Of a stretch of DNA of 24,838 nt, positions 14,494 through 22,143 are shown piece after piece. Within the stretch, counting starts at the first letter, position 1. Each line of letters starts with the position of its first letter. The DNA is from DASSJT01 sp035691065 (GTDB taxonomy: Bacteria > Actinomycetota > Actinomycetes > Actinomycetales > Dermatophilaceae): positions 1-24,838 of the forward strand of contig DASSJT010000083.1 of assembly GCA_035691065.1 (NCBI GenBank). Reading direction: 5' to 3'. Position numbers and translations under genes: made by a program. The notes beneath the pieces were generated by a model. The model was given only the letters and a program-made list of their open reading frames with translations. It had not been told where the DNA came from and made no database searches.

Positions 14494-15186
14494 GTGGTAG
14501 CCATCGCGACCGACTCGGACGCAGCCGTCGCCGGGATCAACGACGGCGCGACCGTGATGATCGGGGGGTTCGGCAGCGCGGGTCAGCCGGTCGAGCTGAT
14601 CGAGGCGCTCATCCGGCAGGGCGCCGGCGACCTGACCGTGGTCAACAACAACGCCGGCAACGGCGACCACGGGCTCGCTGCCCTGATCCGGGCGGGCCGG
14701 GTGAGGAAGGTGATCTGCTCCTTCCCCCGCCAGCACGACTCCCACCACTTCGACGAGCGCTACCGGGCAGGCCAGATCGAGCTGGAGCTGGTGCCGCAGG
14801 GCAACCTGGCCGAACGAATCCGGGCGGCGGGCGCCGGCATCGGCGGGTTCTACACGCCAACGGGTGTCGGCACCCCCCTCGCCGACGGCAAGGAGACCCG
14901 AGAGATCGACGGACGTCACTACCTGCTCGAGCTCCCGCTGCGGGCCGACGTCGCGCTGATCCGGGCCCACCTCGCAGACGAGCTGGGCAACCTCGTCTAC
15001 CGCAAGACGGCACGCAACTTCGGCCCGATCATGGCCGCCGCGGCCGCGACCACCATCGTCCAGGTGTCCGACATCGTGCCGGTGGGCGGGCTGGACCCGG
15101 AGACCGTGGTGACCCCCTGCATCTACGTCGACCGGCTCGTCCGGGTGCCGCACGGCGCGCCGGTCTTCCCTGAGGAGGGCCAGTGA
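14494..15186 (+). CDS. pcaI: 3-oxoadipate CoA-transferase, subunit A
   Basis: A 230-residue subunit A of the class I CoA-transferase that moves CoA from succinyl-CoA to 3-oxoadipate. Typical N-terminal CoA-transferase signature DGATVMIGGFGSAGQPVELI, then NNNAGNGDHGLAALI, CSFPRQHDSHHFDE, ELVPQGNLAERIRAAGAGIGGFYTPTGVGT, and a C-terminal DIVPVGGLDPE.VVTP. GTG 14494 is the start that fits the family; it follows the pcaF stop after 2 bp, with AGGGTGG upstream. The stop shares GTGA with the pcaJ start, so translation is coupled as expected for a two-subunit enzyme. Confidence 0.93.
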   Translation: MVAIATDSDAAVAGINDGATVMIGGFGSAGQPVELIEALIRQGAGDLTVVNNNAGNGDHGLAALIRAGRVRKVICSFPRQHDSHHFDERYRAGQIELELVPQGNLAERIRAAGAGIGGFYTPTGVGTPLADGKETREIDGRHYLLELPLRADVALIRAHLADELGNLVYRKTARNFGPIMAAAAATTIVQVSDIVPVGGLDPETVVTPCIYVDRLVRVPHGAPVFPEEGQ

Positions 15187-15845
15187 TCGCGTCCGCCCCA
15201 CTCGACCGCAACCAGGTCGCCGCCCTGGTGGCCCGCGACATCCCGCGCGGCTCGTTCGTCAACCTGGGGATCGGCCTACCCACCAAGGTCGCCAACCACC
15301 TCGCTCCCGAGGACGAGATCATGCTGCACACCGAGAACGGCATGCTGGGCATGGGGCCCGAGGCCCACGGGGCGGAGGTGGACCCCGACCTGATCAACGC
15401 CGGCAAGGTACCCGTCACCGAGCTGCTCGGAGCCTCGTACTTCCACCACGCCGACTCCTTCGCGATGATGCGGGGCGGCCACCTCGACATCTGCGTGCTC
15501 GGCGCCTACCAGGTCTCCGAGTCCGGAGACCTCGCGAACTGGCACACCGGGCGGCCGGGCGACATCCCCGCCGTCGGAGGCGCGATGGACCTGGCCCTGG
15601 GCGCCCGCCAGACGTTCGTGATGATGGACCTGCTGGCTCGTGACGGCAGCCCCAAGATCGTGCCGCGCTGCACCTACCCCCTGACCGGAGTGCGGTGTGT
15701 CAGCCGGGTCTACACCGACCTCGGGGTGTTCGTCTTCGGACCGGGCGGCGTCGTCGTCCGCGACCTCTTCGGCATCACCATGGCGCGGCTGCGAGAGCTG
15801 CTCGGCATCCCGCTGGTCGACGGCACCGAGGACACCGCACCCTGA
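15183..15845 (+). CDS. pcaJ: 3-oxoadipate CoA-transferase, subunit B
   Basis: A 220-residue subunit B. It carries the catalytic glutamate of class I CoA-transferases, Glu51 in LHTENGMLGMG, which forms the glutamyl-CoA thioester. Other conserved segments are VNLGIGLPTKVANHL, HLDICVLGAYQVSESGDLANW, GAMDLALGARQTFVMM, RCTYPLTGVRCVSRVYTDLGVF. Starts at GTG 15183, overlapping pcaI by 4 bp. Followed after 17 bp by the IclR regulator gene, so the whole set from pcaH onward looks like one transcript. Confidence 0.95.
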   Translation: MIASAPLDRNQVAALVARDIPRGSFVNLGIGLPTKVANHLAPEDEIMLHTENGMLGMGPEAHGAEVDPDLINAGKVPVTELLGASYFHHADSFAMMRGGHLDICVLGAYQVSESGDLANWHTGRPGDIPAVGGAMDLALGARQTFVMMDLLARDGSPKIVPRCTYPLTGVRCVSRVYTDLGVFVFGPGGVVVRDLFGITMARLRELLGIPLVDGTEDTAP

Positions 15846-15862
15846 ACGAGAGGACCGAGGCC

Positions 15863-16645
15863 GTGGCCGACCATCCGCCACCCAGTGGCGAGTTTGTCCA
15901 GTCGCTCGCGCGCGGCTTCGCCGTGATCAGGTCCTTCGACGCCCAGCACCCGCGGCAGACGCTGAGCGAGGTCGCCCGCGGGTCGAACCTCACCCGGGCG
16001 ACCGCCCGCCGTTTCCTCTACACCCTGGTGACCCTGGGCTACGTCCGCACCGACGGTCGCGAGTTCTCGCTGACGCCGAAGGTGCTCCAGCTCGGCTACG
16101 CCTTCCTCTCCGGCATGCCTCTGCCCGAGGTTGCCGAGCCCCACCTCAAGGACCTGTCCCGGGTCGTGGGGGAGTCCACCTCCGCCTCGGTGCTCGACGG
16201 CGAGGACATCGTCTACGTCGCCCGGGTCTCGACCAGACGGATCATGACCGTCGCCATCAACGTGGGGACGCGCTTCCCGGCCTACGCCACCTCCATGGGC
16301 CGGGTGCTGCTGGCACACCTGCCGCCGGAGGACCTCGAGCGATACCTCGCCCGCGTCGAGCTCAAGCCGCTCACGGCGCGCACCATCACCGATCCGGGGC
16401 GGCTCCGTGAGGTGCTGGCCGAGGTGCGCCAGCAGGGTTGGGCCATGGTGGACCAGGAGCTCGAGGTCGGGCTCCGCTCGATCGCCGTGCCGATCCGCGG
16501 GCGGGGCGGCGAGGTCGTCGCGGCGGTGAACGTCTCGATGCGGGTCGGCCTGGCCGGTGCCGACCCCGACCTGTCCGGCGACGTCCTGCCTCCGCTGTTC
16601 GCCGCCGCCGAGAAGATCTCCGCGGACCTCTCGGTCGCTCGCTGA
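15863..16645 (+). CDS. pcaR: IclR-family regulator, probable PcaR
   Basis: A 260-residue regulator. Residues ~10-70 form the IclR winged helix: FVQSLARGFAVIRSF, TLSEVARGSNLTRATARRFLYTLVTLGYV. Residues ~80-255 are the IclR effector domain, with VARVSTRRIMTVAINVGTRFPAYATSMGRVLLAHL and GLRSIAVPIRGRGGEVVAAVNVSM. The pattern SLARG..VI.SF is that of the PcaR/PcaU/PobR branch, whose members respond to beta-ketoadipate, protocatechuate or 4-hydroxybenzoate. GTG 15863 follows GAGAGGACCGAGG; the frame upstream lies within pcaJ and is rejected. Last gene of the pca operon, just upstream of the importer operon. Likely targets are the two GTTCGC-N5-GAAC sites at 9228 and 16888; whether it activates or represses each is inference. 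Confidence 0.85.
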   Translation: MADHPPPSGEFVQSLARGFAVIRSFDAQHPRQTLSEVARGSNLTRATARRFLYTLVTLGYVRTDGREFSLTPKVLQLGYAFLSGMPLPEVAEPHLKDLSRVVGESTSASVLDGEDIVYVARVSTRRIMTVAINVGTRFPAYATSMGRVLLAHLPPEDLERYLARVELKPLTARTITDPGRLREVLAEVRQQGWAMVDQELEVGLRSIAVPIRGRGGEVVAAVNVSMRVGLAGADPDLSGDVLPPLFAAAEKISADLSVAR

Positions 16646-16822
16646 GCGGCCAGCAGGCCTCCGCTCGAAGCCGGCCCGACGGCATACGGCACGGGTGGGC
16701 GGTGACGGGCGCAACCACGCCTCTGTCCCGGACCTGGGCCGGGGGCGGGCTCACGTCACCAGCCGGTCGTATGCCGGCGCCCTGACCAGGTGGGCGGCCC
16801 TCCGGTGCCCCGTCGTCGGCTG

Positions 16823-16854
16823 AGGGGTGGGGGTCCGTTCCCCTTGACACCCCT
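16823..16854 (+). terminator. Two-part inverted repeat at the end of the pca operon / importer -35 region
   Basis: AGGGGTG-GGGG, 6-nt loop, CCCC-(TTGA)-CACCCCT: 11 paired bases with a 4-nt bulge. It could be the pca operon terminator. The bulge and right arm contain the TTGACA -35 box, so it might instead be a regulatory structure. No T-run. Confidence 0.35.
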
Positions 16855-16881
16855 TGGCACCCCACCTAGTGTAAATATAGA
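16844..16881 (+). promoter_or_regulatory. Promoter of the importer operon
   Basis: Two -35-like boxes lie 10 bp apart inside a direct repeat CCCCTTGRCA: TTGACA (16844-16849) and TTGGCA (16854-16859). TTGGCA is 16 bp from TATAGA (16876-16881), the best -10. This predicts transcription start near 16888, inside the palindrome. A longer leader then reaches the ATG at 16962. Confidence 0.5.
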
Positions 16882-16886
16882 ACTCA

Positions 16887-16903
16887 TGTTCGCGATGCGA
16901 ACA
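16887..16903. promoter_or_regulatory. Palindromic operator over the importer transcription start
   Basis: TGTTCGC-GAT-GCGAACA, perfect 7-bp arms. Core GTTCGC-N3-GCGAAC matches the pcaH upstream site in sequence and spacing. Its position just downstream of the -10 is that of a repressor site. The neighbouring IclR gene is the obvious candidate. Confidence 0.65.
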
Positions 16904-16961
16904 CCACGTGTCCTGCGATACCACCTCACAGCCCTCTGCACTGAAGGAGAGGAGCGGGCCC

Positions 16962-17966
16962 ATGCCGCGCACGCTCGGGACCCTGTTCACCACCGTGCTC
17001 GCCGCCGCGTCCCTGACCCTGGCAGCCGGCTGCGGCTCCGGATCCGCGAGCAGCGACAAGCCGGGGGGCTCGTCGAGCACCGGCTCGGGTGGCGGCGGCA
17101 AGCTCACCGAGGTCAAGGTGGGAGTGATCCCCATCGTCGACACGGCCCCGCTGTGGTTGGGCAAGGAGAAGGGCTTCTTCAAGGACGCGGGCCTCGACCT
17201 GGCGATCACGACGACGACCGGCGGTGCGGCCGCCGTGCCGGGCGTCGTGAGCGGCTCGTTCGACATCGCCTTCGGCAACTCGGTCTCGGTCATGGTCGCT
17301 GCCGACAAGGGGCTCCCCCTGCAGTTCATCAGCAACGGGGTCAGCACGTCCGGCAAGAAGCCGGACTTCGGTGCGGTCGTGGTGCCCAAGGACTCCGCGA
17401 TCAAGAGCCCCAAGGACCTGGCCGGCAAGACCGTCTCGGTCAACAACCTCAACAACATCGGCGACACCACCATCCGGCAGGTGGTCGCCAACGACGGCGG
17501 CGACCCGAAGGCGATGAAGTTCGTCGAGGTGGCCTTCCCCGACGCGCCCGCGGCCCTGGAGCGCAAGCAGGTCGACGCGGCGTGGATCCTCGAGCCGTTC
17601 CTCTCGGCTGCCGTGGCCAAGGGCGCGCGGGTGGTCACGTACAACTACGTCGACTTCGACCCGAAGCTGGACATCGCGGGGTACTTCACCAAGAAGGAGA
17701 CGATCGACAAGGACTCCACCATGGTGGAGGCCTTCCAGCGGGCGATGAACAAGTCGCTGCAGTATGCCAATGAGCACCCCGACGAGGTGCGTGCGATTGT
17801 CGGCACGTACACCAAGATCGGCGCAGCCGACCGGGCGAAGATGGCGCTGCCCAGCTGGCACGCCGACTTCGACCGGGCAGCGTTCGAGAAGCTCGCGGCG
17901 GCGGCGAAGGCGTTCGGCACCATCAAGAACGCGCCCAACCTCGACACCCTCCTGCCGAAGCAGTGA
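16962..17966 (+). CDS. ABC importer substrate-binding lipoprotein (SsuA/THI5-like)
   Basis: A 334-residue exported lipoprotein. Signal peptide 1-23 with lipobox LAAGC (Cys24), then a Ser/Gly/Lys linker. Mature fold of the NMT1/THI5/SsuA group: KVGVIPIVDTAPLWLGKEKGFFKDAGLDL, a T-rich binding loop (TTTTGGAAAVPGVVSGSFDIAFGNS), PKDLAGKTVSVNNLNN, and QVDAAWILEPFLSAA. This group includes binders of sulfonates, taurine, pyrimidines and aromatic acids such as phthalate. Here, between the pca operon and an aromatic-acid route, an aromatic carboxylate is the likely ligand (inference). ATG 16962 is preceded by GAAGGAGAGGAG; an earlier start at 16908 would place 18 hydrophilic residues before the signal peptide and is rejected. 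Overlaps the next gene by 4 bp. Confidence 0.9.
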   Translation: MPRTLGTLFTTVLAAASLTLAAGCGSGSASSDKPGGSSSTGSGGGGKLTEVKVGVIPIVDTAPLWLGKEKGFFKDAGLDLAITTTTGGAAAVPGVVSGSFDIAFGNSVSVMVAADKGLPLQFISNGVSTSGKKPDFGAVVVPKDSAIKSPKDLAGKTVSVNNLNNIGDTTIRQVVANDGGDPKAMKFVEVAFPDAPAALERKQVDAAWILEPFLSAAVAKGARVVTYNYVDFDPKLDIAGYFTKKETIDKDSTMVEAFQRAMNKSLQYANEHPDEVRAIVGTYTKIGAADRAKMALPSWHADFDRAAFEKLAAAAKAFGTIKNAPNLDTLLPKQ

Positions 17967-18793
17967 CCGCGGGGGCCGAGGTCGACCAGGCTCCCGCTGG
18001 TGGGCGACGGGCCGCCCGACGGCCCCTGCCCGGGTTCGCCCTGGGAATCCTCGGCATCGCGATCTTCCTGCTGGTGTGGGAGCTGGTCCCACGCATTGGA
18101 CTGGCCAACCCTGACTACCTGCCGCCTGCCAGCTCGGTGCTCAGGGTGTTCGGCCGCAACCTCGGCCTGACGTCGTTCTGGGTGGCCCTGGGCCAGACCA
18201 TGCTCGGCTGGGCGATCGGGCTGCTGATCGCCGCCACCGCCGCCACGCTGGTCGGCCTCGTGGTGGGCTCGAGCCGGTTCCTGCGCCAGGCCACCCACTC
18301 GACCATCGAGTTCCTGCGGCCGATCCCCTCGGTCGCCCTGATCCCGCTGGCGGTCCTGCTGTTCGGCGTCCGGATCGAGTCCACGCTCATGCTCGTGGTC
18401 TACGCGTCCTTCTGGCAGGTGCTCATCCAGGTGCTCTACGGCGTGCGAGACGTAGACCCGGTGGCCGACGACACCGCGCGCAGCTACGGGCTCGGACGGC
18501 TCGCCCGCGTGCGCTACGTGGTCTGGCCCACCGCCCTGCCATACCTCAGGACCGGACTACGGCTCGGCGCGGCCGTGGCCCTGATCCTGGCGATCACCAG
18601 CGAGCTGGTGATCGGCAACCCGGGGCTCGGCCACGAAATCGCCCTGGCGCAGTCGGGGGGAGCCACCAGCCCGATGTACGCCCTGGTGCTCGCCACGGGC
18701 CTTCTCGGCGTGGCCATCAACATCGCCATGCGAACCGTGGAGCGGCGGCTGCTGCGGTGGCACACCTCCGTGCGCGGGGAGGTGCTCGCATGA
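17963..18793 (+). CDS. ABC importer permease (SsuC-like), first
   Basis: A 276-residue inner-membrane permease. A hydrophilic N-terminus (~23 residues, Arg/Pro-rich) precedes about six membrane segments, the first at FALGILGIAIFLLVWELVP. Contains the binding-protein-dependent permease core EFLRPIPSVALIPLAVLLFG and the cytoplasmic coupling loop ARSYGLGRLARVRYVVWPTALPYLRTGL that contacts the ATPase. GTG 17963 overlaps the binding-protein stop (GTGA). It probably pairs with the second permease as a heterodimer, less usual than the homodimeric SsuC type. Same importer and same inferred substrate. Confidence 0.92.
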   Translation: MTAGAEVDQAPAGGRRAARRPLPGFALGILGIAIFLLVWELVPRIGLANPDYLPPASSVLRVFGRNLGLTSFWVALGQTMLGWAIGLLIAATAATLVGLVVGSSRFLRQATHSTIEFLRPIPSVALIPLAVLLFGVRIESTLMLVVYASFWQVLIQVLYGVRDVDPVADDTARSYGLGRLARVRYVVWPTALPYLRTGLRLGAAVALILAITSELVIGNPGLGHEIALAQSGGATSPMYALVLATGLLGVAINIAMRTVERRLLRWHTSVRGEVLA

Positions 18794-19563
18794 CGGTCCT
18801 GAGGCGCACGGCATACGTCCTGGGACTCCCGGCCGCGCTCGTGCTGCTCTGGTGGGCCCTCACGATCGGTTCCACGAGCTTCTTCGTGCCGAAGCCCGGC
18901 GTCCTCGTCCGGACCTTCATCGAGGTATGGGACGCCGAGCGCATCCGCGCCGACGTGGTGCCCAGCCTCGCCCGCCTCGCGGTGGGGCTCCTCGCGGCGA
19001 TCGGGCTGGGCATCGGGCTCGGCCTGCTGATCGGGTCGAGCCGGACGCTTCGCGCGCTGGCGGAGCCGCTGCTGGAGTTCCTGCGCGCCATCCCGCCGCC
19101 GGTGCTCGTGCCGATCCTGATGATCCTGGTGGGCATCAACAACCAGATGAAGGTGCTGGTCATCATCTCCGGCTGCATCTGGCCGGTGCTCCTGAACACG
19201 GTCGAGGGCGTCCGGGCCGTTGACGAGGTGCTCTCGGACACCGCCCGGGTCTACGGGATCCACGGGTGGTCGCGGGTGAGCCGGCTGACCCTGCCCCATG
19301 CAGGCCCGCAGATCATGGCCGGCATCCGACAGTCGCTCTCGCTGGGGCTCATCCTGATGGTGATCTCCGAGATGTTCGCCAGCTCCTCCGGCCTGGGCTT
19401 CACGATCGTGCAGTTCCAGCGGTCCTTCGCCGTGCCCGAGATGTGGAGCGGGATCGTGGTGCTCGGGCTGATCGGGGTGTTCCTGTCGTTCCTGTTCCAG
19501 TTCGTTGAGCGCCGGGTGCTGCGGTGGTACCACGGTCTGAGAGAGGCTGACCATGCCGAGTGA
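18790..19563 (+). CDS. ABC importer permease (SsuC-like), second
   Basis: A 257-residue membrane protein of the same family, with about six membrane segments. Motifs are EFLRAIPPPVLVPILMILVG and coupling loop ARVYGIHGWSRVSRLTLPHAGPQIMAGI. ATG 18790 shares ATGA with the first permease; upstream starts in the frame lie inside that gene. The two permeases share their ends (ERRLLRW and ERRVLRW), suggesting an old gene duplication. Overlaps the ATPase gene by 11 bp. Confidence 0.92.
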   Translation: MTVLRRTAYVLGLPAALVLLWWALTIGSTSFFVPKPGVLVRTFIEVWDAERIRADVVPSLARLAVGLLAAIGLGIGLGLLIGSSRTLRALAEPLLEFLRAIPPPVLVPILMILVGINNQMKVLVIISGCIWPVLLNTVEGVRAVDEVLSDTARVYGIHGWSRVSRLTLPHAGPQIMAGIRQSLSLGLILMVISEMFASSSGLGFTIVQFQRSFAVPEMWSGIVVLGLIGVFLSFLFQFVERRVLRWYHGLREADHAE

Positions 19564-20419
19564 GGCCCGTACCGAGGCCGATACCGCGATCCCGGAGGCC
19601 GCCGTGGACGTCACGCCCAGCCCTGCGCCACTGCTGTCGGTGCGAGGGCTCCAGAAGATCTACGCGGGCTCCCACGGTGACGTCGAGGCGGTGCGAGACC
19701 TGACCTTCGACCTGAGGGACGGTGAGCTCGCCTGCCTCGTGGGGCCCTCGGGCTGCGGCAAGACCACGCTCCTGAAGTGCATCGCCGGCCTGCTCACGCC
19801 GACCTCCGGCGAGGTGCGGCTGGCGGACACCCCGGTCGTGGGTCCGCCGAAGGGGATGGCGGTGGTGTTCCAGGAGTACGGCCGCTCGCTGTTCCCGTGG
19901 CTGACGGTCCGCGACAACGTCGACCTCCCCCTCAAGAACGCCCGCGTTGAGGGGATGCGGCGGCGCGACCTGGTCGACCAGGCGCTCGACGCGGTGGGGC
20001 TCGACCACGCGACCAGGCGGTATCCCTGGCAGCTCTCCGGCGGCATGCAGCAGCGGGTCGCCATCGCCCGGGCCATCGCCTACCAGCCGAAGGTGCTCCT
20101 CATGGACGAGCCCTTCGCCGCAGTGGACGCCCAGACCCGTGCCGACCTGGAGGACCTCATCCGCGACGTCTGGCGCAAGCTGGGTGTGACCATCCTGTTC
20201 GTCACCCACGACATCGACGAGTCGGTCTACCTCGGCGAACGGGTGATCATCCTCAGCAACAGCCCCACCGTCATCCAGGAGGACCTGCCGGTCGACCTCC
20301 CGGCCGATCGCGACCAGCTCGAGACCCGCTCGGCGAGGCGGTTCGCCGAGCTGCGCGGGCACGTCTACGAGCAGATCCAGAAGGCCAAGCAGGGGGTCGG
20401 GGGCGTCCCGCGTGCCTGA
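19553..20419 (+). CDS. ABC importer ATPase (SsuB/TauB-like)
   Basis: A 288-residue nucleotide-binding subunit. Walker A GPSGCGKT (64-71), Q-loop in VVFQEYGRSLFPWLTV, signature LSGGMQQR (161-168), Walker B LLMDEPF with Asp185-Glu186, D-loop AAVDAQTR, H-loop THDIDESV. The LFPWLTV following the Q-loop is usual for nitrate/sulfonate/taurine-type importers. The first ~25 residues are an acidic extension. Overlaps the permease before it by 11 bp and the decarboxylase after it by 8 bp; that tight coupling ties the importer to the catabolic genes downstream. Confidence 0.94.
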   Translation: MPSEARTEADTAIPEAAVDVTPSPAPLLSVRGLQKIYAGSHGDVEAVRDLTFDLRDGELACLVGPSGCGKTTLLKCIAGLLTPTSGEVRLADTPVVGPPKGMAVVFQEYGRSLFPWLTVRDNVDLPLKNARVEGMRRRDLVDQALDAVGLDHATRRYPWQLSGGMQQRVAIARAIAYQPKVLLMDEPFAAVDAQTRADLEDLIRDVWRKLGVTILFVTHDIDESVYLGERVIILSNSPTVIQEDLPVDLPADRDQLETRSARRFAELRGHVYEQIQKAKQGVGGVPRA

Positions 20420-22043
20420 GGCCGCCAGCCCCTCGTCGCGCGCCCCGACCGTGCGCCAGGCCGCGCTGGCTGCTCTGCGCGACTGCGGGCTCACGACCGT
20501 CTTCGCCAACCCCGGGTCGACCGAGGTGCCGTTCCTTGTCGACCTGCCCGACGACATCGAGTTCGTCCTCGCCCTTCACGAGGCCTCCGTCGTGGGGATC
20601 GCGACCGGGCATGCGCTCGCAACCGGGCACCCGGCTCTCGCGCTGCTCCACACGACCGCGGGACTCGGAAACGCAGTGGGGGCGATCGCCACGGCACGGG
20701 TCAACCGGGCGCCGCTGGTGGTCCTCGTCGGTCAGCAGGACCGCCGACACCTCGCCCTCGAGCCCTTCCTCACCGGGCGCCTCGAGGGACTCGCCGGCGA
20801 GTACCCGCTCGCGGTCGTCACACCGGTGTGGGCTGCCGATGTGCCCTCGGCGATCCGCCGTGCCGCACACACGGCGACGGCGGGCCGTGGCCCCGTTGTC
20901 GTGATCGTCCCGATGGATGACTGGGATGCACCAGCGGACCCTGCTGTGGCAGCTGCCCCCCAGAGGCTGGTGGCCGCGCCGCCCGCGGCGCTCGTGCCGC
21001 CCGATCTGGACGAGCTGGTCTCCCTCCTCAACCGGTCGACACGCCCCGCGATCCTGGCTGGAGCGGGCGTCGACAGCGAGCGCGGCTGGGCGGCCGTCGC
21101 CTCGCTCGCCGACCGCATGGGCGCAGGTGTCTGGTCCGAGCCCTTCGGCGCGCGTGCCGGGTTCGACCAGACCCACAAGTGGTATGCCGGCCAGCTGCCC
21201 GCGGATCGCACTCGCCTTCGCGACGCCTTGGCTCCGCACGATCTGCTGCTCGTCCTCGGTGCCGCTGCCATCCGTCAATACCCTTACGACACAGGGCCGC
21301 TCGTCCCCGACCACACGCGACTCGTGGTGGTCAGCTCAGACATCGCCGAGGTCACCCGCTCTCCAGCCGACCTCTCTGCCGTGGCCGACCCGGTCGCGAC
21401 GGCCGAGGCGCTGGCGGAGCGCCTGCCCGAGCGCGCTGGCGAGGCTCCACCGCGGCGCGAGTACCCGGCATACACCTTGGATGGAAGCGGCGTCCTGCAC
21501 CCTGAGGACGTGTTCGCGGTCTTGGCCGAGCACCTGCCGAGCGACACGGTGCTCCTCGAGGAGTCGCCATCGTCACGGCCGGCGCTTCAGGAGATGGTGC
21601 CAGCGCGCACCCCCATGGGCTTCCTCTCCGCGGCGATGGGCGGCCTGGGCTTCGCCCTGCCCGCGGCGATCGGGGTGCGGATGGCGAGCCCCCACCGCCC
21701 AGTGGTGGCTGTCGTGGGCGACGGTTCGTCGCTGTATGCCGTGCAGTCGCTGTGGACGGCAGCGCACCATGCGGTCGGTGTGCTCGTCCTCGTGCTCGCC
21801 AACGGGCGGTATGCCGTGATGGACCGCCTCGCGGACCGGCGCGGCGGCACGGCGCCGTGGCCGGCCTTCCCCGAAGTCTCCGTGGCGCGGATCGCCGAGG
21901 GGCTCGGTGTGCGGGCCGAGCGGATCTCCACCCACGCCGAGCTCGCCGAGCGCCTGCCCGCCCTGTGCCGCACGCTCGCCGACCGCGCCGAGCCCCTTCT
22001 CCTGGAGGTGTCCGTCGAGGCCGGCACCACCTTCCAGCCCTGA
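20412..22043 (+). CDS. mdlC: Benzoylformate decarboxylase-type ThDP enzyme
   Basis: A 543-residue thiamine-diphosphate decarboxylase (Pseudomonas MdlC ~528), expected to turn benzoylformate or 4-hydroxybenzoylformate into the aldehyde. Along its length it matches MdlC: FANPGSTEVPFL (Ser36), the cofactor-activating Glu57 in LHEASVVG, His80 in LLHTTAGLGNA, GLGFALPAAIGV, and the ThDP motif GDGSSLYAVQSLWTAAHH...ANGRY. The second active-site His of Pseudomonas MdlC (His281) aligns with Tyr290 in IRQYPYDTG, so kinetics or substrate may differ. GTG 20412 overlaps the ATPase gene by 8 bp. The neighbours (aldehyde dehydrogenase, pobA) suggest the 4-hydroxy compound. Other aromatic 2-oxoacids cannot be excluded. 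Confidence 0.85.
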   Translation: MPEAASPSSRAPTVRQAALAALRDCGLTTVFANPGSTEVPFLVDLPDDIEFVLALHEASVVGIATGHALATGHPALALLHTTAGLGNAVGAIATARVNRAPLVVLVGQQDRRHLALEPFLTGRLEGLAGEYPLAVVTPVWAADVPSAIRRAAHTATAGRGPVVVIVPMDDWDAPADPAVAAAPQRLVAAPPAALVPPDLDELVSLLNRSTRPAILAGAGVDSERGWAAVASLADRMGAGVWSEPFGARAGFDQTHKWYAGQLPADRTRLRDALAPHDLLLVLGAAAIRQYPYDTGPLVPDHTRLVVVSSDIAEVTRSPADLSAVADPVATAEALAERLPERAGEAPPRREYPAYTLDGSGVLHPEDVFAVLAEHLPSDTVLLEESPSSRPALQEMVPARTPMGFLSAAMGGLGFALPAAIGVRMASPHRPVVAVVGDGSSLYAVQSLWTAAHHAVGVLVLVLANGRYAVMDRLADRRGGTAPWPAFPEVSVARIAEGLGVRAERISTHAELAERLPALCRTLADRAEPLLLEVSVEAGTTFQP

Positions 22044-22143
22044 GGTGATGAACCCTGCTGTGGACCCGAACCGCTGGAGCCCCGAGCTGCGAGGCCCCCA
22101 GACCTGAACCCGCGAACAACCCAACCCTCGTCAGGAGGACACC
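22044..22143 (+). other. 100-bp gap with a possible 19-codon frame
   Basis: No promoter stands out. An ATG at 22048, with GAGGTG directly before it, opens a frame reading MNPAVDPNRWSPELRGPQT and ending at 22107. It is not recognised and may be chance. An AGGAGG ribosome-binding site for the next gene lies at the end of the gap. Confidence 0.3.

Larger units (their letters stand above)
16646..16961. promoter_or_regulatory. Intergenic region before the aromatic-acid importer operon
   Basis: About 316 bp. The first ~170 bp hold no gene or clear structure apart from two copies of the dispersed 7-mer (GGCATAC at 16681, GTATGCC at 16769). The second half holds a long inverted repeat, stacked -35 boxes, a -10, an operator-like palindrome and the leader of the binding-protein gene (listed separately). 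Confidence 0.6.
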
